A stretch of DNA of 8,749 nt from Proteiniphilum sp. (lineage in GTDB: Bacteria; Bacteroidota; Bacteroidia; Bacteroidales; Dysgonomonadaceae). The DNA lies in the NCBI GenBank assembly GCA_031255275.1, contig JAIRSV010000120.1, positions 1-8,749 of the forward strand, read 5' to 3'. Below, in pieces: positions 1 through 6,175 of this stretch. Position 1 is the first letter of the stretch. Every line of letters starts with the position of its first letter. Below the pieces are notes generated by a model, which ran no database searches, was not told where the DNA came from, and saw nothing but the letters and a program-made list of their open reading frames with translations. The translations under genes and the position numbers were made by a program.

Positions 1-13
1 CTGCCCGGCGGAA

Positions 14-48
14 ACTTTCCGACTTCTAATTTCTACCTTCTAACTTCA
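14..48. repeat. Degenerate heptamer tandem repeat (AAYTTCT)n
   Basis: Five consecutive 7-base units can be read: ACTTTCC, GACTTCT, AATTTCT, ACCTTCT and AACTTCA, with consensus AAYTTCT. Because 7 is not a multiple of 3, the repeat is unlikely to encode protein; read through, it gives the peptide style NFPTSNFYLLTS typical of spurious translations of such arrays. It lies upstream of the hppA promoter and marks intergenic DNA. A short hairpin follows at 53-67 (CGCGC/GCGCG, 5-base loop), and another at 104-119 (GAAAAG/CTTTTC, loop AAAA). No function is known to me. Confidence 0.6.
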
Positions 49-151
49 GGCACGCGCTACATGCGCGGCATGAATATCGCGAAACGCAGCGAGCAAACAG
101 CGGGAAAAGAAAACTTTTCAGAGGGACTATTCTATATTTCTCTTTTTTTGG

Positions 152-159
152 TATCTTTG
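152..159 (+). promoter_or_regulatory. Bacteroidota -7 box for hppA (TATCTTTG)
   Basis: TATCTTTG matches the TAnnTTTG -7 element of Bacteroidota sigma-A promoters. I see no TTTG at the usual -33 spacing; a TTTG lies at 147-150, immediately upstream and too close. Transcription would start near 165, leaving a leader of about 75-80 nt. The leader is A-rich near the start codon and has no Shine-Dalgarno sequence, as is normal in this phylum. Confidence 0.6.
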
Positions 160-243
160 CCCCGAGCACTGACAACGTCCTTTTCCGGTAACCCGGTTCA
201 TGAAACTGAAAGCATAACATATTAAACTGTAAACAAATAATTT

Positions 244-2445
244 ATGAATTACTTTTATCTTGTTCCTGTCGCCTCCGTTACGGCGATGATTTTTGCATAT
301 TACTTCTTCAAAAAAATGATGAAAGAGACCGAGGGTACGGAAAAAATGAAAACCATTGCCCGTTACGTTCGCGAAGGAGCCATGTCGTACCTTAAGCAAC
401 AGTACAAAGTGGTGACTATCGTATTTATAATCCTCGCCCTCCTTTTTGCCGCAATGGCTCTCTTCGGCCTGCAAAACAGCTGGGTACCCTTTGCATTTCT
501 CACCGGTGGCTTTTTCTCCGGACTGGCAGGTTACTTCGGAATGAAGACTGCCACCTACGCCTCTGCCAGGACAGCGAACGCCGTTCGCCGTTCGCTCAAC
601 AGCGGCCTGCAGGTAGCATTCCGTTCGGGCGCCGTCATGGGACTTGTTGTGGTAGGGCTGGCGCTGCTCGACATTTCCGCCTGGTACCTTATCCTCGACC
701 GTTTTGTGGACAACGCTGACGCCGGTCACAAGCTGATCATGATCACCACCACTATGCTTACCTTCGGTATGGGCGCCTCCACCCAGGCCCTGTTTGCCCG
801 CGTGGGCGGCGGAATCTACACCAAAGCTGCCGACGTGGGCGCTGACCTGGTGGGAAAGGTGGAAGCGGGAATACCTGAGGACGATCCCCGCAACCCCGCG
901 ACCATAGCCGATAACGTGGGCGACAACGTGGGCGACGTGGCCGGTATGGGCGCCGACCTTTACGAATCATACTGCGGCTCGATACTCTCCACCGCCGCCC
1001 TGGGTGCATCCGCCTTTGCCATGACGCCGGCAATGCAGAAAAATGCCGTATTCGCCCCCATGATCATTGCCGCTGCGGGTGTCTTTCTCTCCATCATCGG
1101 TATCTTCCTGGTAAGAACCAAAGAGAATGCTACGGTGAAGGAACTGATGAGTTCCCTCAACAGAGGCGTAAACGTAAGCGCCATCCTGATAGCTGCCGCT
1201 ACATTCGGCATCCTCTATCTGCTGGGATTCAGCAACTGGGCAGGACTCTCGTTCTCCGTGATAGCCGGACTTCTTGCCGGAATCATCATCGGACAGGGAA
1301 CCGAATATTTCACCTCCCACTCCTATAAACCGACACGCGGCATCGCCGCCAGCGCTAAAACCGGCCCGGCTACCGTAATTATATCAGGCATGGGGACAGG
1401 TTTTGTCTCAACGGCGATACCCGTAATAACCATTGCCGCCGCCATCGTCCTCTCTTACCTGTCCGCCATCCGCTTCGACGTGCACAACATGGTATCGACG
1501 GGTAACCTGAGCATGGGCCTGTACGGCATCGCCATCGCCGCCGTAGGGATGCTCTCCACCCTTGGCATCACCCTCGCCACTGACGCCTACGGCCCCATTG
1601 CCGACAACGCCGGGGGAAATGCCGAGATGAGCGGCCTCGAACCGGAGGTAAGAAAGCGCACCGATGCACTCGACTCGCTGGGAAATACCACCGCGGCCAC
1701 CGGCAAAGGCTTTGCCATAGGATCGGCTGCGCTGACCGCGCTGGCTCTGCTGGCCTCTTACATGGAAGAAATCCGGATCGGGATGCTCCGCCTGGGCAAC
1801 AACATCCTCCGGTTTGACAACGGCGATACGGTGGAAGTGGCCAAAGCCGGCTTCGTGGATTTCATGAATTATTTCCAGATAACGCTGATGAACCCGAAAG
1901 TGCTTGCAGGCATCTTCCTCGGATCAATGATGGCCTTCCTCTTCTGCGGGCTTACGATGAATGCCGTGGGACGGGCTGCGCAAAAGATGGTGGAAGAGGT
2001 ACGCCGTCAGTTCCACGAGATAAAGGGTATACTGACCGGGGAAGCTACTCCCGATTATGCACGCTGCGTGGCCATCTCCACCAAAGGCGCTCAGCGTGAA
2101 ATGCTGTTCCCCTCGCTGCTGGCCATCGTCATTCCCATACTGACCGGACTGATATTCGGCGTGGCCGGAGTAATGGGACTGCTTGCCGGCGGTCTGGGCG
2201 CCGGCTTTGTGCTGGCCGTCTTCATGGCCAACTCCGGCGGCGCCTGGGACAATGCAAAGAAATACATCGAAGAGGGTCATCTGGGCGGAAAAGGAAGCGA
2301 TGCACACAAGGCCACGGTGGTGGGTGACACGGTGGGTGATCCGTTTAAAGACACTTCCGGACCGTCTCTCAACATCCTCATCAAGCTCATGAGCATGGTC
2401 TCGATCGTGATGGCCGGCCTGACGGCGGCCTGGAGTCTGCTCTGA
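244..2445 (+). CDS. hppA: Membrane-bound ion-translocating pyrophosphatase, K+-dependent, Na+ (probably Na+/H+) type
   Basis: The 733-residue polytopic inner-membrane protein hydrolyses pyrophosphate to phosphate and uses the energy to pump cations out of the cell. Length and roughly 16 hydrophobic segments fit the family. The PPi/Mg2+ site is intact: DVGADLVGKVEAG (197-209), EDDPRN (212-217), DNVGDNVGD (223-231), DAYGPIADNAGGN (447-459) and GDTVGDPFKDTSG (694-706). Ala484 and Gly487 in GNTTAATGKG mark the K+-dependent branch; K+-independent H+ pumps have Lys and Thr there. Glu241 in DLYESY is the gate glutamate position of Na+-transporting members. Thr87, Phe91 and Asp143 match the spacing of residues I recall as marking the dual Na+/H+ subfamily. 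The ATG follows an A/T-rich leader. Ion specificity is inferred from sequence; the family call is near certain. Confidence 0.97.
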   Translation: MNYFYLVPVASVTAMIFAYYFFKKMMKETEGTEKMKTIARYVREGAMSYLKQQYKVVTIVFIILALLFAAMALFGLQNSWVPFAFLTGGFFSGLAGYFGMKTATYASARTANAVRRSLNSGLQVAFRSGAVMGLVVVGLALLDISAWYLILDRFVDNADAGHKLIMITTTMLTFGMGASTQALFARVGGGIYTKAADVGADLVGKVEAGIPEDDPRNPATIADNVGDNVGDVAGMGADLYESYCGSILSTAALGASAFAMTPAMQKNAVFAPMIIAAAGVFLSIIGIFLVRTKENATVKELMSSLNRGVNVSAILIAAATFGILYLLGFSNWAGLSFSVIAGLLAGIIIGQGTEYFTSHSYKPTRGIAASAKTGPATVIISGMGTGFVSTAIPVITIAAAIVLSYLSAIRFDVHNMVSTGNLSMGLYGIAIAAVGMLSTLGITLATDAYGPIADNAGGNAEMSGLEPEVRKRTDALDSLGNTTAATGKGFAIGSAALTALALLASYMEEIRIGMLRLGNNILRFDNGDTVEVAKAGFVDFMNYFQITLMNPKVLAGIFLGSMMAFLFCGLTMNAVGRAAQKMVEEVRRQFHEIKGILTGEATPDYARCVAISTKGAQREMLFPSLLAIVIPILTGLIFGVAGVMGLLAGGLGAGFVLAVFMANSGGAWDNAKKYIEEGHLGGKGSDAHKATVVGDTVGDPFKDTSGPSLNILIKLMSMVSIVMAGLTAAWSLL

Positions 2446-2509
2446 CGCTCCCTGTCTGCTTTTAGCGTTTATTATCAGCTGCCATCCCGTTCGGTTCACC
2501 GACATTTTG

Positions 2510-2517
2510 TATATTTG
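2510..2517 (+). promoter_or_regulatory. Bacteroidota -7 box for mdh (TATATTTG)
   Basis: TATATTTG fits TAnnTTTG exactly and lies 54 bases before the mdh ATG, so mdh can be transcribed separately from hppA. A TTCG at 2490-2493 is a weak -33 candidate with shorter than usual spacing (16 bases). The sequence just before the ATG is A-rich (ATAAAAAACAGAT) with no Shine-Dalgarno motif. Confidence 0.6.
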
Positions 2518-2571
2518 GCGCTTCAAAACGCTCTCCGGGGATAATTACAAACATTCAAATAAAAAACAGAT

Positions 2572-3570
2572 ATGAGTTTTCTGACTAACGACAAATTAAC
2601 AATAGTGGGCGCTGCCGGCATGATCGGCTCTAACATGGTGCAAACGGCTGCCATGATGCGTCTGACGCCCAATATCTGCCTCTATGACCCGTTTGCTCAG
2701 GGTCTGGAAGGTGTGGCGGAAGAAATGAGACACTGCGGTTTCGAGGGTATAAACTTCACCTTCTCTTCCGATGTAAGGGAGGCCTTCACGGGTACGGGAT
2801 ACATGATCTCGTCGGGCGGAGCGCCCCGCAGGGAGGGTATGACGCGCGAAGATCTGCTGAAGGGGAATGCCGAAATTGCCGCTCAACTGGGGAAAAATAT
2901 CAGGGACTATTGCCCGGGTCTGAAGCATCTGACCGTTATCTTTAATCCCGCCGATATTACCGGCCTGGTGTCTCTGATCTACTCCGGACTGAAGCCTTCG
3001 CAGGTGACGACGCTGGCCGCGCTGGACAGTACCCGTCTGCAAAGCGAACTGGCTAAACACTTTGGCGTGGATCAGGGCAGGGTGACCGGCGCCCGTACTT
3101 ATGGCGGACACGGGGAACAGATGGCTGTTTTCGCTTCCACGGCAAGGGTGGACGGTGTGCCGCTGACTGATCTGATCGGTACGGAGAGGCTTTCGGATGA
3201 GGCGTGGGCCGACTTGAAGGTGCGCGTGACCAAAGGGGGGGCTAACATCATCAGGCTGCGCGGCCGTTCATCGTTCCAAAGCCCGGCTTACGCTTCGGTA
3301 GAGATGATAAGGGCGGCTATGGGCGGTGAGGCGTTCCGCTGGCCGTCGGGGTGCTATGTAAATATCCCCGGATTCGAACATATCATGATGGCGATGGAGA
3401 CCGTACTTGATATAAACGGTGTTTCGTATGGCGAAGTGATGGGTACCGACGCGGAAGTGGCGGCGCTGAAACAGAGCTACGGACACCTGGTGAAGCTGCG
3501 CGACGAAGTGATCGCTATGGGTATAATCCCTCCCGTGAGTGAGTGGAGTAAGATAAATCTCAATCTGTAA
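2572..3570 (+). CDS. mdh: Malate dehydrogenase (NAD-dependent, LDH/MDH superfamily)
   Basis: This cytoplasmic enzyme interconverts malate and oxaloacetate with NAD(H). In anaerobic Bacteroidales it mainly makes malate for the fumarate reduction branch. The 332-residue protein has the Rossmann dinucleotide motif GAAGMIGS (13-20) and Asp39 closing the NAD pocket (LYDPF). The mobile substrate loop APRREGMTR (84-92) has Arg86 and Arg92 where MDH carries arginines; lactate dehydrogenase has Gln at the first position. It also has NPAD (125-128), LDSTR (151-155) with Asp152 and Arg155, and catalytic His180 in YGGHGEQ. The Arg86 specificity residue favours MDH over LDH. It lies 126 bp after hppA on the same strand, with its own promoter and a strong terminator, so it may be monocistronic with some read-through from hppA. 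Confidence 0.93.
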   Translation: MSFLTNDKLTIVGAAGMIGSNMVQTAAMMRLTPNICLYDPFAQGLEGVAEEMRHCGFEGINFTFSSDVREAFTGTGYMISSGGAPRREGMTREDLLKGNAEIAAQLGKNIRDYCPGLKHLTVIFNPADITGLVSLIYSGLKPSQVTTLAALDSTRLQSELAKHFGVDQGRVTGARTYGGHGEQMAVFASTARVDGVPLTDLIGTERLSDEAWADLKVRVTKGGANIIRLRGRSSFQSPAYASVEMIRAAMGGEAFRWPSGCYVNIPGFEHIMMAMETVLDINGVSYGEVMGTDAEVAALKQSYGHLVKLRDEVIAMGIIPPVSEWSKINLNL

Positions 3571-3614
3571 AGTTGAGACTGTTCAGGTTTATAATTATTA
3601 AAGTTGTACGAATG

Positions 3615-3648
3615 AAAGGAGGCGCCCTTTGGGGATGCCTCCTTTTTT
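3615..3648 (+). terminator. Rho-independent terminator of mdh
   Basis: The stem AAAGGAGGC (3615-3623) pairs with GCCTCCTTT (3637-3645) around a 13-base loop and runs into a T tract ending at 3648. It lies 45 bases after the mdh stop, between convergent mdh and aspS. On the minus strand the stem is followed only by TTTCATT, so it may act weakly for aspS as well. Confidence 0.9.
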
Positions 3649-3714
3649 ATGTCGGGACGCCTCGTTCTGCCCGGAATGTGGGACGGAGGGGCGTATCTGT
3701 GTACTTCACCGTTG

Positions 3715-5466
3715 TCAATCGACCGGCTTCAGCGATATTCCCAGTTCGTCAAGCTGCTCCTGCTCTACGCGGGAGGGGGCGTCGATCATCACATCGCGAC
3801 CGGCGTTGTTCTTCGGAAAGGCGATGCAGTCGCGAATGCTGTCCAGACCGGCAAAAACGGAGACGAACCGGTCGAGTCCGAAGGCTATCCCGCCGTGGGG
3901 GGGGGCGCCGTAACGAAAGGCGTTCATCAGGAAGCCGAACTGTTCTTGTGCGCGTTCGTCCGTAAAGCCGAGGATGGTGAACATTTTCTTTTGCAGTCCG
4001 CTGTCGTGGATGCGGATGGAGCCGCCGCCGATTTCGACGCCATTGATTATCATGTCGTAGGCGTTGGCGCGAACGGCGCCGGGATCGGTGTCGAGCAGGG
4101 GGATGTCTTCCGGTCTGGGGGAGGTGAAGGGGTGGTGTTTCGCAAAAAAACGGTTTAATGTTTCATCTTTTTCCAGCAGGGGGAAGTCGGTTACCCAGAG
4201 ACATTGGAAGTTGTTTTTGTCTCTCAGTCCCTGACGTGATCCCATTTCAAGACGCAGTTCGCTCAGCTGTTTGCGTGTCTTTTCGGTTTCTCCGGCCAGG
4301 ATCAGGATCAGGTCGCCGGGACGGGCGCCGCTCCGGTCGGCCCATTTCCGGAGGTCGTCTTCGGTGTAGTATTTGTCGACGGAGGATTTCAGCGTACCGT
4401 CGCTGCCGTATCTTACGTGGATCAGGCCGGTGGCGCCGATCTGGGGTCGTTTTACGAAGTCGGTCAGTTCGTCTAACTGACGGCGTGTGACGCCGGCGCT
4501 TCCTGTGACGCGGATGCCGCCGATATATTCGGCGGTATCGAACAGCGGAAAGTTGCGTCCGCCGGTGAGGTCTTTCAGTGCGGTGAGGGTCATCTCGAAG
4601 CGGGTGTCGGGTTTGTCTGATCCGTAGAGGCGCATGGCGTCGGCGTAGCTCAGACGGGGGAAGTCGGGTATTTCCCGGTTCAGGATGGTGTGGAAGAGGT
4701 GTTTGGTGAGGCCTTCGAAGAGTTGCAGGATGTCTTCCTGACGGACGAATGACATTTCGCAGTCGATTTGTGTGAATTCCGGTTGGCGGTCTGCTCTGAG
4801 GTCTTCGTCGCGGAAGCATTTCACGATCTGGAAATAGCGGTCGAGTCCGGAGACCATCAGCAGTTGCTTGAAGAGTTGGGGGGATTGGGGGAGGGCGTAG
4901 AATTGACCGGGATTCATGCGGGAGGGGACGATGAAGTCGCGTGCGCCTTCGGGGGTGGAGCCGATCAGGACGGGGGTTTCTATTTCGAGGAATCCTCTTT
5001 GGTCGAGGTATCGACGGGTTTCGAATGCCATTTTGTGACGAAGTTCCAGGTTTTGTCGCACGACGTTGCGGCGGAGGTCGAGGTACCGGTATTTCATTCG
5101 GAGGTCGTCGCCGCCGTCGGTTTCGGTTTCGATGGTGAAGGGGGGGGTTTTTGAGGGGTTCAGCACGGTGAGCGTCGTGACGGTGATTTCGATGTCGCCT
5201 GTGGGGATATGGGGGATTTTGCTGCTGCGTTCTTTCACGGTGCCGGTGACGCGGATGACCCATTCACGGCCCAGTGTGCCGGCTTGCTGGCAGAGAGTGC
5301 GGTCTGCGTCCTGGCTGAAGGAGAGTTGGGTAATGCCGTAGCGGTCGCGCAGGTCGATGAAGGTCATGCCGCCCATTCTGCGGATTTTTGATACCCAGCC
5401 GGCCAGGGTTACTTCTTTTTCTGCGTCGGTGAGCCGGAGGTCGCCGCAGGTATTGCTTCTGTACAT
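3715..5466 (-). CDS. aspS: Aspartyl-tRNA synthetase (bacterial type, class II)
   Basis: This cytoplasmic enzyme charges tRNA-Asp with aspartate using ATP. The 583-residue length is typical of bacterial AspRS. The N-terminal OB-fold anticodon-binding domain covers about 1-105 (GWVSKIRRMGGMTFIDLRDR at 23-42). The catalytic core has motif 1 around FLEIETPVLIGSTPEGARDF (159-178), motif 2 FRDEDLRADRQPEFTQID (218-235) and motif 3 GIAFGLDRFV (526-535). The segment between motifs 2 and 3 (about 290-420) corresponds to the bacterial GAD insertion. Met31 sits where non-discriminating AspRSs tend to carry His, so I infer a discriminating enzyme. It is a single gene, convergent with mdh and divergent from tRNA-Pro. 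The ATG follows an A-rich leader (AAAAAGAAAAAAACA). Confidence 0.97.
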   Translation of the reverse strand: MYRSNTCGDLRLTDAEKEVTLAGWVSKIRRMGGMTFIDLRDRYGITQLSFSQDADRTLCQQAGTLGREWVIRVTGTVKERSSKIPHIPTGDIEITVTTLTVLNPSKTPPFTIETETDGGDDLRMKYRYLDLRRNVVRQNLELRHKMAFETRRYLDQRGFLEIETPVLIGSTPEGARDFIVPSRMNPGQFYALPQSPQLFKQLLMVSGLDRYFQIVKCFRDEDLRADRQPEFTQIDCEMSFVRQEDILQLFEGLTKHLFHTILNREIPDFPRLSYADAMRLYGSDKPDTRFEMTLTALKDLTGGRNFPLFDTAEYIGGIRVTGSAGVTRRQLDELTDFVKRPQIGATGLIHVRYGSDGTLKSSVDKYYTEDDLRKWADRSGARPGDLILILAGETEKTRKQLSELRLEMGSRQGLRDKNNFQCLWVTDFPLLEKDETLNRFFAKHHPFTSPRPEDIPLLDTDPGAVRANAYDMIINGVEIGGGSIRIHDSGLQKKMFTILGFTDERAQEQFGFLMNAFRYGAPPHGGIAFGLDRFVSVFAGLDSIRDCIAFPKNNAGRDVMIDAPSRVEQEQLDELGISLKPVD

Positions 5467-5505
5467 TGTTTTTTTCTTTTTAGGGTGTTGCTTGTATTTG
5501 AGTTA

Positions 5506-5513
5506 CAAATTTA
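5506..5513 (-). promoter_or_regulatory. Bacteroidota -7 box for aspS (TAAATTTG)
   Basis: On the minus strand TAAATTTG matches TAnnTTTG and lies about 40 bases upstream of the aspS ATG, giving a leader of roughly 30-35 nt. I find no good -33 TTTG at the expected spacing. Confidence 0.5.
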
Positions 5514-5561
5514 CACATTTCTTGCGTGATTTGTGCGGGGGGGCAAAAAAAGCGGCGGGTG

Positions 5562-5593
5562 TTTCGGTTTATCCGAAAATAGTAGTACTTTTG
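5562..5593 (+). promoter_or_regulatory. Candidate promoter for tRNA-Pro (TTTC-N20-TACTTTTG)
   Basis: TACTTTTG (5586-5593) fits the TAnnTTTG -7 consensus. TTTC at 5562-5565, 20 bases upstream, is close to the -33 TTTG at the right spacing. It points toward tRNA-Pro, implying a leader of about 95-100 nt that is trimmed from the precursor. The -33 region overlaps a hairpin, TTTCGG/CCGAAA (5562-5578). The leader contains an imperfect stem, GTTGGGTGC (5652-5660) with GCACCAAC (5670-5677). Confidence 0.5.
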
Positions 5594-5697
5594 CTCCGCT
5601 TTTGGGATATTTTTACCGGAAAAGGGTGTTGCCGCGCTGACGTGTTTGTGTGTTGGGTGCGGGGTGCGGGCACCAACAGTTTGTTTATGGGTTATCT

Positions 5698-5772
5698 CGG
5701 GGTGTAGCACAGTCCGGTTAGTGTACCTGCTTTGGGAGCAGGGGGTCGCGAGTTCGAATCCCGCCACCCCGA
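5698..5772 (+). tRNA. tRNA-Pro (anticodon TGG)
   Basis: The 75-nt cloverleaf has acceptor arms CGGGGTG (5698-5704) and CACCCCG (5765-5771) and discriminator A at 5772. The anticodon stem CCTGC/GCAGG encloses the loop TTTGGGA, so the anticodon is TGG (5733-5735), decoding proline. The T loop is TTCGAAT (5753-5759). The T stem GCGAG/CCCGC carries one A-C mismatch (5751 with 5761). CCA is not encoded. A strong terminator follows 13 bases later. Confidence 0.95.
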
Positions 5773-5785
5773 CGTTTATGGATCT

Positions 5786-5822
5786 GAGGGTCCGGCTTTA
5801 TTGGCCGGGCTCTCTTTTTTTT
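5786..5822 (+). terminator. Rho-independent terminator of tRNA-Pro
   Basis: GAGGGTCCGGC (5786-5796) pairs with GCCGGGCTCTC (5804-5814) over 11 positions, two of them G-U, around a 7-base loop. It runs into eight Ts (5815-5822). This is a strong, classic terminator directly behind the tRNA. Confidence 0.93.
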
Positions 5823-5828
5823 GCCGGA

Positions 5829-5852
5829 AATTGTCTGCACTGAGATTCTTCT
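5829..5852 (+). repeat. 24-bp dispersed direct repeat, copy 1
   Basis: This 24-base segment beginning AATTGTCTG matches 6077-6100 at 21 of 24 positions in the same orientation. It starts right after the tRNA-Pro terminator. It runs into two tandem 9-base units, TGATTTACG and TGATTTACA (5852-5869). It looks like a dispersed intergenic repeat; no function is known to me. Confidence 0.6.
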
Positions 5853-5877
5853 GATTTACGTGATTTACATAACCAAT

Positions 5878-5928
5878 GCGCCAAAAACAACCAGCTCGGG
5901 GAGCGCCCGAGTGGCAAGGGGCGGGAGC
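5878..5928 (+). repeat. GC-rich palindromic repeat, copy A (3'-truncated)
   Basis: It begins GCGCCAAAAACA, continues CAGCTCGGGGAGCGCC, then GGCAAGGGGCGGGAGC, and breaks off at 5928. The second palindrome arm (CCCGCCCC) and the following GACGAACG seen in copy B are missing, so this copy cannot form the 8-bp GC hairpin. Confidence 0.8.
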
Positions 5929-5941
5929 TTCATTAATGGAA

Positions 5942-5962
5942 AGTTGACAGTTGACAGTTGAA
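5942..5962. repeat. Heptamer tandem repeat (AGTTGAC)3
   Basis: Three 7-base units are present: AGTTGAC, AGTTGAC and AGTTGAA. They sit between copies A and B of the GC-rich repeat. The unit length equals that of the degenerate AAYTTCT array at the left edge of the window, though the unit sequence differs. Confidence 0.8.
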
Positions 5963-5972
5963 AATGCAGGCA

Positions 5973-5992
5973 AGAAGTGGAGAAGTGGAGAA
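5973..5992. repeat. Octamer tandem repeat (AGAAGTGG)2.5
   Basis: AGAAGTGG occurs twice in tandem (5973-5988), followed by a partial third unit, AGAA. It directly precedes copy B of the GC-rich repeat. Confidence 0.7.
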
Positions 5993-5994
5993 AA

Positions 5995-6049
5995 CCAGCT
6001 CGGGGAACGCCCAAGTGGCAAGGGGCGGGAGCACCCGCCCCGACGAACG
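5995..6049 (+). repeat. GC-rich palindromic repeat, copy B (complete)
   Basis: It has the same orientation as copy A and runs from CCAGCTCGGGGAACGCC through to GACGAACG. It contains a perfect hairpin, GGGGCGGG-AGCA-CCCGCCCC. It matches the reverse complement of copy C along its length, with about five differences including one single-base indel. Confidence 0.85.
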
Positions 6050-6079
6050 ATTTCTTTATTAAGCGATTTCTTTGTTAAT
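6048..6079. repeat. 16-bp tandem duplication
   Basis: CGATTTCTTTATTAAG (6048-6063) is followed immediately by CGATTTCTTTGTTAAT (6064-6079), identical at 14 of 16 positions. The first unit starts in the last two bases of copy B. Confidence 0.75.
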
Positions 6080-6100
6080 TGTCTGAACTGTGATTCCTCT
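6077..6100 (+). repeat. 24-bp dispersed direct repeat, copy 2
   Basis: It begins AATTGTCTGAACTGTGATTC and differs from 5829-5852 at three positions. It overlaps the end of the 16-bp duplication and lies inside the composite repeat cluster. Confidence 0.6.
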
Positions 6101-6109
6101 ACCTACATT

Positions 6110-6163
6110 CCGTCGCTACGCGACGGCCATATATATAATGTACGGGCAAGGCTTGCCTTGCCC
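6110..6163. repeat. Pair of perfect hairpins flanking a TA run
   Basis: CCGTCGC-TAC-GCGACGG (6110-6126) is a 7-bp stem with a 3-base loop. GGGCAAGGC-TT-GCCTTGCCC (6144-6163) is a 9-bp inverted repeat. Between them lies an AT-rich stretch with TATATATA. They occupy the centre between inverted copies B and C. No T tract follows either one, so they are not standard terminators. Confidence 0.75.
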
Positions 6164-6175
6164 TGCTTTCTTTAT

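Noticed and set aside
1..225. Open plus-strand frame from the left edge to TAA at 223-225
   Set aside because: It contains the heptamer array, hairpins and the hppA -7 box, and its translation matches no family. I regard it as chance rather than the end of an upstream gene.
127..729. Minus-strand 200-residue ORF overlapping hppA
   Set aside because: It is antisense to a clearly coding hppA frame, has low-complexity content with no recognisable domain, and covers the hppA promoter.
2445..2468. Terminator after hppA (ACGCT/AGCGT)
   Set aside because: The stem is only 5 bp with a 14-base loop and a mixed TTTATTAT tail, too weak to call.
1924..2526. Minus-strand 200-residue ORF across the hppA 3' end
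   Set aside because: The His/Gln/Gly-rich composition mirrors the opposite strand of hppA; no motif is seen.
2572..3570. Lactate dehydrogenase instead of malate dehydrogenase
   Set aside because: The substrate loop carries Arg86 and Arg92 in the MDH pattern rather than the Gln typical of LDH.
3573..4158. Plus-strand ORFs between mdh and aspS
   Set aside because: They cross the mdh terminator or lie antisense to the aspS 3' end, with no domain support.
4247..5263. Minus-strand 338-residue Arg/Pro-rich ORF inside aspS
   Set aside because: It is an alternative frame of aspS, whose own frame shows all class II synthetase motifs. The Arg/Pro/His bias is an artefact of GC-rich codons.
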